From Hymenobacter puniceus (GTDB lineage Bacteria; Bacteroidota; Bacteroidia; Cytophagales; Hymenobacteraceae), in NCBI RefSeq assembly GCF_014333525.1, contig NZ_JACSCX010000001.1:1-64000 (forward strand): 64,000 bases of DNA. Reading direction: 5' to 3'. Every line of letters begins with the position of its first letter. The first letter of the stretch is position 1. The notes beneath the pieces are model-generated. The model was given only the letters and a program-made list of their open reading frames with translations. It had not been told where the DNA came from and made no database searches. The position numbers and the translations under genes are program-made. Below are positions 53,884 through 62,117 of the stretch, in pieces.

Positions 53884-54390
53884 ATGCAGATGCCCTGGCT
53901 TTTGGTGCGGCGCGTTTCGGCTTTGCCTGGGTGGCTGATAACGCTGCTGTTGCTGCTGGCTGCAACCGGCGCGGCGCGGGCCCAAGCGCCGCTCACGGGC
54001 CGGTGGGGTTTGCGCCAGATTGCCTTCGAGGCTCCCGCCACCCTGCCGGACTCGCTGCAGGAAAAACTCTTCCACAGCCCGGCCGCCGAAACCAACATCG
54101 GTATCAGCAACGGCGAGCTGACGCTAGTAGTGGAATTTCACCCCGACAGCACCTACACGTACACCACCACCCGCGGCGGCCGCTTGGTGCTCACCGAGCA
54201 GGGCACCTACTCCGTGCGCCGCAACCAGCTCTATACCCGCAGCTCCCAAACCAACGATGGCCCGCTGTTCAATGGGCAGCTGATGCTGGAGCTCACGCGC
54301 CGCAAGCTGCTGCTCCAGACGCCCATCTGGCAGCCCGAGCTACAGATTTTCGAGCAGCTGGAATACGAGCGGCTTCCGGCCAAAAAGTAA
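53884..54390 (+). CDS. Hypothetical secreted protein, 168 residues
   Basis: From ATG 53884 the N-terminus is a signal (VSALPGWLITLLLLLAATGA, cleavage near ARA-QA). The mature part starts LTGRWGLRQIAFEAP and contains VVEFHPDSTYTYTTTRGGR, LTEQGTYSVRRNQLY and a final LQIFEQLEYERL; this beta-rich pattern resembles lipocalin-like domains of unknown function. A GTG at 53869 is an alternative start. Sixteen bases after the Fur-type gene, so probably co-transcribed, and it may be part of a metal-stress response. Confidence 0.7.
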   Translation: MQMPWLLVRRVSALPGWLITLLLLLAATGAARAQAPLTGRWGLRQIAFEAPATLPDSLQEKLFHSPAAETNIGISNGELTLVVEFHPDSTYTYTTTRGGRLVLTEQGTYSVRRNQLYTRSSQTNDGPLFNGQLMLELTRRKLLLQTPIWQPELQIFEQLEYERLPAKK

Positions 54391-54407
54391 CGGGGCCGTG
54401 AGGACGA

Positions 54408-54507
54408 TGTAGAGACGCGACACTTCGCGTCTCGTTGTTGAACGACCAGAGCTGCACCCGATACACAACATCAGCAACGACGAGACGCGAAGTGTCGCGT
54501 CTCTACA
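54408..54507. repeat. Intergenic inverted repeat, family D
   Basis: Perfect 27-base arms TGTAGAGACGCGACACTTCG.. at 54408-54434 and the reverse complement at 54481-54507, with a 46-base centre. Separates convergent genes. Confidence 0.93.
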
Positions 54508-54522
54508 CCGTTCTGTTTGCTG

Positions 54523-56310
54523 CTACCGTCCGCCAAATATCCGGCTGAAAAAGCCGCGCTTTTTCTTGGGCTTGACTTTGGTTTTCACCTTTGTAACGGT
54601 GCCGGCCGAAGCCGCAGGGCGCGAGGCGGCCGGGCGCGGCACGGGCACCGCCACGGACGGGGCCGCCGGGGCCGGCGCGGTGGTTACCGGCGCGGGCGTT
54701 GTGGGTGTTTCGGTGGGAGCCTGGGCCAGGATGATTTCGCCGGGGCGGCCGGTGCTGCGCACACTCACGGGGCGGCTTTCGTTGTGCAGCCGGTCGACGG
54801 CCGTAAGGTAGTAGGCGTAGGCGTGGCCGATGCGGGCCGAGGTATCGGTGTAGGCCAGCAGGCCGTTGGTGCGCGGGCGCACCACGGTTAGGATGCGGCG
54901 CGGGTCGTTGGGCGTCGGCGTTTCCCCATCCTCGAAGCGGTAAATGACGTAGTACGCCGCCAGGTCGCCGTCGGCAGCAGCCGGGGCGGGCTGCCAGGTG
55001 AGGATGTTGGTGGGCAGGGCGGCCGTGAGCGTCAGGCCCTGCGCCGGGCGGGGTGGCACGGCATCCAGCCAGGGCATGGTGGGCACTAAAGCCGGATAGT
55101 GAAACAGGTTCTGCCGCAGCGAGTCGGTGGTGTGCAGCGCATTGGCCAGCAACGACTTCGCGCTGAAAAATACGCTGCCGCCCACCTCGGCCGGGAATGT
55201 TCGGTTGAAGCGAATCTGGCGGGGCAGCTCGCGCGGGTTGCGCCACGTAGTGTCGGCCTTGGTGCTTTCCAGCATGCGGTAGGCGCCGTGCCCGATGTAG
55301 AGGTGGCGGCCGTTGGCGTTGCGCGCCCACCACTCCACCAGCACCGGATACTGCGCCACCTTGAAGTTAGAACTCCAATACAACTGCGGCAGCAAGTAGT
55401 CAACCCAGCCCTGGCGCACCCATTCCAGCGCATCGGCATAGAGGCCGTCGTAGCCCTGGAAGGCTTTGGTGGCCGAGCCGTTGGGGTCGGTGGCCTGGTT
55501 GCGCCACACGCCAAAGGGCGAAATGCCGAACTTCACCCAACGCTTGGTGCCCTGGATGGAGCTGTGCAGGTCGCGGATAAGCAGGTTCACATTCTGGCGG
55601 CGCCAGTCGGCCAGCTTCAGGTTGTCGGGGTTGAAGCGGGCGAAGGCGGCTTCGTCGTGGATGGTCTGGTTGGCCTCCGGATACGGGTAGAAATAGTCGT
55701 CGAAGTGCACGCCGTCGATGTCGTAACGGCTGACTACGTCCAGAATCACGCGGTTGATGTACTGGCGCACTTCCGGCAGGCCGGGGTTGTAGAGCAGCTT
55801 GCCGGAAAACCGGATAAACCACTCCGGATGCTGCCGGTACGGGTGGTTGGCGGCCAGCCGGCGCGTTACGGTGTCCATGGTGGCCCGGTAGGGGTTGAAC
55901 CAGGCGTGAAACTCCATGCCGCGGGCGTGGGCTTCCTCGATCAGGAAGGGCAGCGGGTCGTAGGCGGGATTGGGGGCCTTACCCTGGGTGCCGGTCAGCC
56001 ACTTGCTCCAGGGCTCCAGGCTGCTTTGGTAGAAGGCATCCGACGCGGGGCGCACCTGCACAAACACGGCGTTGATGCCGTTACGCTGCTGGGCATCGAG
56101 CAGCCGGATGTACTCGCGGCGCTGCTGTTCCGGTGAAAGGGTGCGGGCGCTGGGCCAGTCGATATTTTCCACCGTGGCAATCCAGACGCCGCGAAGCTCG
56201 CGCTTAGGTGGCGTATCGGCGGCAGTGGCGGGGCGGCACGAGGCGGCCAGCAGGCCGGCAGTGAGAAGAAGAAACAGCGCGAGGCGGCCAGCAGCAAACA
56301 ATCGGAACAT
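54523..56310 (-). CDS. GHL10-type family 10 glycosyl hydrolase-like lipoprotein with FN3 domain and basic tail
   Basis: 595 residues from ATG 56310 (GTG 56316 is the alternative). Lipoprotein signal ..LLLTAGLLAASC. The TIM-barrel domain (DUF187/GHL10, COG1649, YngK-like) runs about 38-400 with REYIRLLDAQQRNGINAVFV, FHAWFNPYRAT and DIDGVHFDDYFYPYPE (acidic residues at a likely active site). Next an FN3-like region, then a Pro/Ala/Thr linker and an unusual basic end VKTKVKPKKKRGFFSRIFGG. Likely cleaves an envelope or environmental glycan; substrate not known. Confidence 0.86.
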   Translation of the reverse strand: MFRLFAAGRLALFLLLTAGLLAASCRPATAADTPPKRELRGVWIATVENIDWPSARTLSPEQQRREYIRLLDAQQRNGINAVFVQVRPASDAFYQSSLEPWSKWLTGTQGKAPNPAYDPLPFLIEEAHARGMEFHAWFNPYRATMDTVTRRLAANHPYRQHPEWFIRFSGKLLYNPGLPEVRQYINRVILDVVSRYDIDGVHFDDYFYPYPEANQTIHDEAAFARFNPDNLKLADWRRQNVNLLIRDLHSSIQGTKRWVKFGISPFGVWRNQATDPNGSATKAFQGYDGLYADALEWVRQGWVDYLLPQLYWSSNFKVAQYPVLVEWWARNANGRHLYIGHGAYRMLESTKADTTWRNPRELPRQIRFNRTFPAEVGGSVFFSAKSLLANALHTTDSLRQNLFHYPALVPTMPWLDAVPPRPAQGLTLTAALPTNILTWQPAPAAADGDLAAYYVIYRFEDGETPTPNDPRRILTVVRPRTNGLLAYTDTSARIGHAYAYYLTAVDRLHNESRPVSVRSTGRPGEIILAQAPTETPTTPAPVTTAPAPAAPSVAVPVPRPAASRPAASAGTVTKVKTKVKPKKKRGFFSRIFGGR

Positions 56311-56398
56311 CAGCACAAAAACAGGGAATCAGCCTGCAAATTACGCAGATAAGCGGCCGGTTTGGTATCGAACCTGGTTTTCGTCTCGTAGCCTTCCT

Positions 56399-56517
56399 AG
56401 TCCGACGCCGGAGGCGTCCGACCGGTTGCTATCCGCGCTGCCTGAACGATGCCACCCGAACATCAACCTAACAACGTCAGCATGCAGCAATTGGTCGGAC
56501 GCCTCCGCCGTCGGACT
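56399..56517. repeat. Intergenic inverted repeat, family E
   Basis: AGTCCGACGCCGGAGGCGTC..GACC and GGTCGGACGCCTCCGCCGTCGGACT, about 26-base arms with one or two mismatches. Each arm is itself partly palindromic (GACGCCGGAGGCGTC). Confidence 0.88.
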
Positions 56518-56552
56518 GGGGTGTTCCGGCATCAGCTGCTACCAGCCACGTC

Positions 56553-57197
56553 TTACAGCGCTTCCAGCGGCACGTCCAGCAAGTCGAATTCCGCCCAGCG
56601 GTGATGATCAAAATGCCACCACTCGCCCGGATAGTTCTGGAAGCCGTGCGCGCTCATGGCGGCCAGCAGCCACGCCCGGTGGCGGCGGGCCAGCACCGAA
56701 ACCGGCTCGTAGGCGGTATGGGCGACGGGCGTCAGGTCGTCGAAATCGGTGGGCATGAGCAGCGGGTGGCCGGTGGCCAGGTTCACAAGGCCCACATCAA
56801 GACTGGCGCCGCGGTTGTGGCGGGAGCCGCGCCAGGGCGGCGCGGCGTACTGTTCGTCCTGCACTTTGTCCCAGAGGCGCACCGTGGCGTGGTAAGGCCG
56901 GTAGGCATCGTACACGAGCAGGCCGGCGCCGTGCCGGGCCAGCGCGGCCTGCACCCGCACCAAGTCCTGCGCGGCGGGCTTGGCCAGAAACGCGGCAGCC
57001 CGGTTGTAGAGCGGTTCGCCCAGCAGGTTGTGCGGCGTGGCGTACCGGATATCCAGGCGCAGGCCTGGCACCGTTTCGGTTAGATCAACCAGGGCGTGGC
57101 TGGGGTGCTGCTGTACTAGGCGACGGTAGTCGGCGGAACTGAGTACGCGCGGGCCGGCAGTGGGCTCACCAATTTGCTCACTCATGCGCTCAGTCAT
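56553..57197 (-). CDS. D-alanyl-D-alanine dipeptidase (VanX/DdpX family)
   Basis: 214 residues. Zinc-dipeptidase motifs are complete: DAYRP (Arg100), SRHNRGASLDV with His127 and Asp134, and GEWWHFDH with Glu192 and His195, typical of the VanX/peptidase M15D group that cuts D-Ala-D-Ala. No signal peptide is visible, so cytoplasmic action or a non-classical start is possible. The ATG overlaps the stop of the serine hydrolase gene as ATGA, indicating an operon and joint work on D-Ala peptides. No vancomycin-resistance ligase genes are nearby, so recycling is more likely than resistance. Confidence 0.92.
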   Translation of the reverse strand: MTERMSEQIGEPTAGPRVLSSADYRRLVQQHPSHALVDLTETVPGLRLDIRYATPHNLLGEPLYNRAAAFLAKPAAQDLVRVQAALARHGAGLLVYDAYRPYHATVRLWDKVQDEQYAAPPWRGSRHNRGASLDVGLVNLATGHPLLMPTDFDDLTPVAHTAYEPVSVLARRHRAWLLAAMSAHGFQNYPGEWWHFDHHRWAEFDLLDVPLEAL

Positions 57198-58516
57198 GGG
57201 GCGTCGTCGGTAGTGGTGGCGCGGTAGTCCAGGCGGAAGCGGCCAAGGTCCGGGGCGTGGCGGCGCGGGCGCTGCTGCTCGTAGCGCAATACCGCCTGCC
57301 CCAGGTCGCGCATAAACGGGAAACCGACAGTGTCGTAGTCGTACTTGTCGTCGTTGAGGATGCCGTCGGAGTTGGTGTAGATGACGGCCGACAGCAGGAA
57401 CTCCACGTTGCGCTCCAGGTCCACGATGTAGGCATTGTCAATCAGGAAGCCATACGCCTGCCCGATTTTGTTGAACACCCGCACGCCCGGCGGCAACGGC
57501 GTAGTGCCCCCGCCACCCAGCAGAAACTTAGCGTAAGTATCGGGGAAATGGGCCACGTCGTAGCGCGGGGCTTGGCTTTCGCGGGGCAGCATGGAGAGGT
57601 AGCGCTGCAGAAACTGATAGTCGGCGGCGGCCAGCGCAAACCGCTGGCGGGCCGGCACAGCTTCCGGAAACAGCAAGGCCCGCAGCACCTGCTGCTGCTC
57701 CTGCAGCGGGAAATAGTTCTTGTTACCCAGATCCAGCGGCTCGGGCACCAGCACCGTATTTTCCTGCCCATCCACGGCCCGCCCGCCCTGCATATAGCCG
57801 CGGCCTATGCGGAAATCGGTGGCGGGCAGCGGGGGTAGCGGCTGGGCGTTGTAAGCGGCGGGCTGCACGTACAGCGGCCGGCTCAGGGTGGTATCGGCGT
57901 AGAAAGCCAGCGGGTTGGTGTGGCGCGAGCCCGGCTCCTGGTCGCCGACGGAAAGGCGGTGAATCAAGCGCGTTCCGGGCAGGCCGCGGCGGCGCAGCTG
58001 CTCGTTCATATCCTGCTGCCCCACGAACTCATAGAGCCGATTGAAGGCGTCATTATCACTCACCAGCAGTACTTTGCGGATATACTGCCCAATACTGGCC
58101 CGCCCGCTCAGGGCCGAAGTATCACGCAGCACGGCAGTCTGGCCGGCAAACGCCGTGTCGATGCGCAGCGGCGAGGCAGCAGTCAGCTCCGGCACCTGGG
58201 CGCGCAAAGCCCGCAGCTTCTGCAGCGCCAGCGCGGCGGCCGGCAGCTTCACGGTGCTGGCCGGGTAGAAATACTGCGTGGCCGGCGCCCCGTACCGGAA
58301 CGTGCGGAAATGCGGCCGGCCGCGTGCGTCGCGGTTGATCTGGGTGTACAGCACCTGCACCCGATAGGCAGCCGGGTCGCGCAGCACGCGGCCAAAATGG
58401 GCCGTATCGGCCTGCAGCAGCTCGGTTAGCGGATTGCGGCCGCGCTGCGCAGCTACCGGGCCGGCCAGCGCCAGCAGGCTACCGGCCGCAGTCAACGAAA
58501 AAACAAAAACCCTCAT
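57194..58516 (-). CDS. Serine hydrolase / class A beta-lactamase-related protein
   Basis: 440 residues with a Sec signal (MRVFVFSLTAAGSLLALAG..AQ). Active-site motifs: YPASTVK (Ser87, Lys90) and VSDNDAFNRLYEF (SDN at 153-155), with a likely KTG-equivalent in RVFNKIGQAYG. These place it with class A beta-lactamases and PBP-like carboxypeptidases; length and inserted loops exceed a standard beta-lactamase, so a peptidoglycan role is as likely as antibiotic hydrolysis. It precedes and overlaps the VanX-type gene. A -7-like element (58522-58529) lies five bases before the ATG. Confidence 0.85.
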   Translation of the reverse strand: MRVFVFSLTAAGSLLALAGPVAAQRGRNPLTELLQADTAHFGRVLRDPAAYRVQVLYTQINRDARGRPHFRTFRYGAPATQYFYPASTVKLPAAALALQKLRALRAQVPELTAASPLRIDTAFAGQTAVLRDTSALSGRASIGQYIRKVLLVSDNDAFNRLYEFVGQQDMNEQLRRRGLPGTRLIHRLSVGDQEPGSRHTNPLAFYADTTLSRPLYVQPAAYNAQPLPPLPATDFRIGRGYMQGGRAVDGQENTVLVPEPLDLGNKNYFPLQEQQQVLRALLFPEAVPARQRFALAAADYQFLQRYLSMLPRESQAPRYDVAHFPDTYAKFLLGGGGTTPLPPGVRVFNKIGQAYGFLIDNAYIVDLERNVEFLLSAVIYTNSDGILNDDKYDYDTVGFPFMRDLGQAVLRYEQQRPRRHAPDLGRFRLDYRATTTDDAP

Positions 58517-58521
58517 GCGGC

Positions 58522-58529
58522 GAAAGATA
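58522..58529 (-). promoter_or_regulatory. Near-consensus -7 element 5 bases before the serine hydrolase start
   Basis: Minus-strand TATCTTTC-GCCGC-ATG, one mismatch to TAnnTTTG. Consistent with a leaderless transcript for the serine hydrolase/dipeptidase operon. Confidence 0.45.
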
Positions 58530-58603
58530 GAGTCTTCCGCCGCATGAGGGCTACGTAGCAGTGTGGCAAATACAGAATTTACCGCATGAAGGGGGTATTT
58601 AAT

Positions 58604-58885
58604 CTACTGATTATTCTGCTTCGGGGCACCTTCAGCGTTGGCTTCCGAAGTGCCTTCGGCGCCATTGGTTTGGCTGGCATTGCCATAGTCGCCGCGGATG
58701 CCGCTGCCGTCGCCCATGTTCTGCTGGGTGCTAGTGGATTCAGGGTTGCCGCTGGCCTGGGCATCAGCATCTTGCTGGGCGGGAATTTCGCCACCGGTGC
58801 TGAGCTGACGGCCTTCCTGCTCGGAAGAGGCATTGGGCGTGGACTGGGTGTTCTGGTCGGAATGGTTGGTTTGATCGGCGCTCAT
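58604..58885 (-). CDS. Hydrophilic low-complexity protein, 93 residues
   Basis: Rich in Gln, Asn, Ser, Gly, Ala, Glu and Asp with no hydrophobic core (MSADQTNHSDQNTQS..); probably intrinsically disordered, like small stress-related hydrophilic proteins. No family recognised. Its codons end mostly in G or C, as in neighbouring genes; the overlapping frame on the other strand looks like a membrane protein only because it reads the complement of this sequence. Confidence 0.65.
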   Translation of the reverse strand: MSADQTNHSDQNTQSTPNASSEQEGRQLSTGGEIPAQQDADAQASGNPESTSTQQNMGDGSGIRGDYGNASQTNGAEGTSEANAEGAPKQNNQ

Positions 58886-59054
58886 GGGAGAGGAAGTAAA
58901 GAGGGGTGGTAGCAGGTGCAGATCTGCCGTCCGGCAGACCTTGCTGCTGGGCTATACGCACCAGCCGATGCCGGCGTTGGGCGGCGCGCATGGTAGTACC
59001 GGGGCTTTTTACCAACTTGAAGGCCAATTATTCATTTTGCTGCCCTTATCCTGC

Positions 59055-59897
59055 ATGTCTGCTCCTTCCGATTCCGAATTTATCCATCAGAAAACTGACG
59101 CCGAGTTGCTTTTTCTGGCCCGCAACCCGGAGCTATATCATACGGATTTGGTAAACACTGCTCGGCAGGAGCTACGCCGCCGCGGCATCAGCCCCGACCC
59201 GGCTACCGAGCTGCAACCCATGGGGAGCCATCTGCCGGTGTATGACGAGGAACCGGAACCAGCAGTATGGCAACGCCCCGCCGTGTGGGTAGGTGTGCTG
59301 GTGGCACTGCTGCTGGGCGGCCTGCTGTATTGGGAAAACCAGAACGCTGCCCGCCGCCAGGCCGCCGAGCAGGCCCGCAAAGAAGCCGGCCCGCCCGTGC
59401 TGGAAACCGTGGAAACGCGCCTGATTCCGGCCTTCGACTCGCTTACGCGCACCCAGATAGCGCAGGAGCTGCGCCAGCTGCCGGCCACCGAGCGCACCCG
59501 CGACACCGTAGCGACCCGCAAATACCGGCTGCTGGCCGAGCGCTACTGGAAGGCCGAAAACCAGAGCACCTACCTGCTCAACCAACTACGCAACACCCAG
59601 CCCGACGCCACCCTACCCGGCCAGGCCAGTACCGTGCTGGAAGAGTGGCACCGCCTTAATAAAGCCTTGGCCTACGACCACAAGCTGACACCGGTGCTTA
59701 CCGAGCGGGTGGAGCTGATGCGCCGCGCCGCCTACCTGCGCATGGATCTGCTGCAGAACCTGAGCGGCCGCTACGGCAATGGCCTGCCGATTTACACACC
59801 TGAGCTCACCAGAATGCAGGATTCGGCCACGGTGATGCGGGAAGCCCTGCTCAGCCGCGACAAATGGACTGCCCGCCTGCGGCGTGGTACGTTGTAA
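59055..59897 (+). CDS. Single-pass membrane protein with an N-terminal module shared with the rhomboid
   Basis: 280 residues from ATG 59055 (upstream in-frame sequence discarded as it lacks homology). Residues 13-45 (KTDAELLFLARNPELYHTDL..) match the start of the rhomboid at 61042. A transmembrane segment (about 76-92, VWVGVLVALLLGGLLYW) is followed by a charged, helical extracytoplasmic region with RERYWKAE-like repeats and no known domain. A -7-like TCATTTTG lies at 59032-59039. The shared module suggests a common binding partner; function unknown. Confidence 0.75.
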   Translation: MSAPSDSEFIHQKTDAELLFLARNPELYHTDLVNTARQELRRRGISPDPATELQPMGSHLPVYDEEPEPAVWQRPAVWVGVLVALLLGGLLYWENQNAARRQAAEQARKEAGPPVLETVETRLIPAFDSLTRTQIAQELRQLPATERTRDTVATRKYRLLAERYWKAENQSTYLLNQLRNTQPDATLPGQASTVLEEWHRLNKALAYDHKLTPVLTERVELMRRAAYLRMDLLQNLSGRYGNGLPIYTPELTRMQDSATVMREALLSRDKWTARLRRGTL

Positions 59898-59916
59898 CCC
59901 AAACGACCATCTTGAT

Positions 59917-60771
59917 TTAAGCGGCTTCGTCGAGGAAGTACAGGTTTTTAAGGATGCTGCCTTTGAAGCTGTAGTTGCGAGCCAGCAAAAACGTGGTGAT
60001 GGGGTGCTGCAGTGGCTGTAGCGGATCAAAATCCTCGGCTTCTACCATCACCAGCCGAGGCCGGTAGGCCTCGAAATCCAACGACTCCAGCACCGACAGG
60101 TCGAACTCCTCGGCGTCTATCGTAAGCAGGTCGAAGTGGGGCGGCGCATGGCGCTCGTCGAGAATGGCCGTGAGCGTGCGGGGCTGCACCTGCCGCGTCC
60201 GCTCGATTTGCTCGCCCTGCGCCAGATACTGCGGCACATACTGCGGGTCGGCGGTAGATAATACATTGTTGCCAAACTCCAGGTAAGCCAGCGGCTCCAG
60301 CTCGTGGGCCACAAAGGCGCATACGGCCTGGTCGCGGGGCCGGATGCGGCCAAACTTATCAATCAGCTGCTGATTAGCGTCGATACAGATGCCACGCCAG
60401 CCGCGCCGGTACAGCAGAAACGTGTTGGAAATAAAGCGCGGCTCGTTGCACCCCACTTCCACATAGAAGCCATTGTAGGTAACCAATGGCTTAAGCAACG
60501 ACTCAAGCAGGCGGTCTTCGCCGGTATAGCCATAGCTGAGCCGCGCACTGCGCCCCAGCGGCAGCCGCAGCAGCGCAACCAACACGTACTTCAAACTCCG
60601 CAACCCCGACGATACCGGATTCGACCAGGAAAAAAACTGCCGGAAGCTCATGTGGCTTTCTTTCAGAGCCAGGCCTGCTTGTGTAAATATAGCTCTGGAG
60701 CGGGCATTGTGATATAACTGTTTTGCCAAGCGCTGTTGGGCCCGGGCACGCAGGATTGCAGTAACAGACAT
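59917..60771 (-). CDS. FkbM-family methyltransferase
   Basis: 284 residues from ATG 60771 (a TTG five codons upstream also fits; a shorter ATG at 60651 exists). SAM-binding start GFYVEVGCNEPRFISNTFLL at about 100-119, then GWRGICIDANQQLI, HFDLLTIDAEEFDLSVLESL and the terminal FLLARNYSFKGS match FkbM-type methyltransferases, which often modify glycans or secondary metabolites. The N-terminal 90 residues are an extra, basic segment. Single gene; no glycosyltransferase or biosynthetic gene is next to it, so its substrate is open. Confidence 0.86.
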   Translation of the reverse strand: MSVTAILRARAQQRLAKQLYHNARSRAIFTQAGLALKESHMSFRQFFSWSNPVSSGLRSLKYVLVALLRLPLGRSARLSYGYTGEDRLLESLLKPLVTYNGFYVEVGCNEPRFISNTFLLYRRGWRGICIDANQQLIDKFGRIRPRDQAVCAFVAHELEPLAYLEFGNNVLSTADPQYVPQYLAQGEQIERTRQVQPRTLTAILDERHAPPHFDLLTIDAEEFDLSVLESLDFEAYRPRLVMVEAEDFDPLQPLQHPITTFLLARNYSFKGSILKNLYFLDEAA

Positions 60772-61041
60772 TACTATAAATGACAAAAAGGCGCGGTGGG
60801 AAAGGGTATAAACAGAACAATAAAGACTAAATATAGTTAAATTTTCAGCCTTTTATTCACTTAAAGGATAATCAGATATTCAAATAGTCATTAAATCAAC
60901 TCATTGCTGATTCATGCTTTACTTTCAACTACTCGCTTGGCAAGTATTTCTTGCAGGCAAATGGTCGGTTCTGGCAGATGATGGACCGGACGTTGGGCGT
61001 GGGCTGGTTGTTGATAGCGCTGAGCCTCTGAGTTCTGCCAT

Positions 61042-61887
61042 ATGGAAACGCCAGTTCCCGAAAATCCTTTTGCGCACAAGACCAACGCCGAACTGCTACT
61101 CTTAGCGCAGCAGGCTGGCCGGTATCCGGCCGTGGGGGCGGCGGCACTGCTGGAGCTTCAGCGCCGTGGCCTGATTCCGACGGAGCTACCAGGCAAACCT
61201 GCCAGCCCACCGCCAGCCGTGGCCGCCGAGCCGGAAGGCAGCACGCTCCGAGCAGTCGGCCGGTTGCTGCGCGCTGTCTTCTGGCCCCGGCGGGGCTATG
61301 CTGCTACGCCATTGCTGCTATTGGCTAATTTGTTGCCGTATGGTACTATGGGCGCGCTGGGGGGTGTAAATCTGCTGGCTCCCTCTGGCGCCGACCTCAT
61401 TGCGTGGGGCTCCAACTTTTCGGGGCTGGTGCGGGCGCAGCCCTGGCGCCTGGTTAGCGGCACGTTTTTGCACAGCGGGCCGGCGCATCTTTTCCTCAAC
61501 CTGAGTGCATTGCTGCTGCTGGGGCTGATGGCCGAGGCCAAAGCCGGGAGTGGCCGGTGGCTGCTGGTGTACCTGCTAAGTGGTGTGGGTGGTAGCCTGG
61601 CCAGCTTGTGGTGGCACACGCAGGGCGTCAATTCCGTAGGAGCGTCAGGCGCCATTTTCGGATTGTATGGAATGGTACTGGCAATGCTGCTCACGCGTGG
61701 CGGCGCCCTTAGTCGCCAGGAGCGGGCCGGCCTGTTGGGGCTTTTGCTCTACTTCGCGCTCGGCAGCCTGGTAAGCGGCCTCTCAGGCCCCACCGGTACC
61801 GACAACGCCGCCCACCTTGGCGGGCTGGCCACTGGCCTGCTAACCGGGTTGCTGATTCAGGCACTGCGTCGGCCTCCATTACAGTAG
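61042..61887 (+). CDS. Rhomboid family intramembrane serine protease
   Basis: 281 residues. Six-segment rhomboid core with FLHSGPAHLFLN (142-153: His144, His149, Asn153), GASGAIFGLYG with nucleophile Ser202, and DNAAHLGGLATG with His258 as the second catalytic residue. It cuts transmembrane segments of unknown substrates in the inner membrane. The first 50 residues (KTNAELLLLAQQ..LLELQRRGLI) are an extra cytoplasmic module shared with the 59055 protein. No neighbouring gene in tight linkage; upstream AT-rich gap 60772-61041. Confidence 0.9.
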   Translation: METPVPENPFAHKTNAELLLLAQQAGRYPAVGAAALLELQRRGLIPTELPGKPASPPPAVAAEPEGSTLRAVGRLLRAVFWPRRGYAATPLLLLANLLPYGTMGALGGVNLLAPSGADLIAWGSNFSGLVRAQPWRLVSGTFLHSGPAHLFLNLSALLLLGLMAEAKAGSGRWLLVYLLSGVGGSLASLWWHTQGVNSVGASGAIFGLYGMVLAMLLTRGGALSRQERAGLLGLLLYFALGSLVSGLSGPTGTDNAAHLGGLATGLLTGLLIQALRRPPLQ

Positions 61888-62117
61888 TTGCTATTATTGG
61901 CTTCCAGCCAAGCCCAATTTTCGGCTTGGTGCTACTCTTTATCCTGCAGTAAGCAGCGGATTGAAATAAGTGCAGCCCATGCCAAAAAAAAGCAGCAATT
62001 CGGGAACTTTTTTCTGGCAGCTACATCCCGGCACAGTTTTGGTGAGGTACTTATCATGGCAATCCACTGTTTTTGCCACTATCATCTTTTACTTTCTTTC
62101 CATTTTTTTCAATTTCT

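Noticed and set aside
58586..58912. Plus-strand frame that looks like a small membrane protein
   Set aside because: It reads the complement of a low-complexity hydrophilic minus-strand gene with normal codon use; the hydrophobicity is an artefact.
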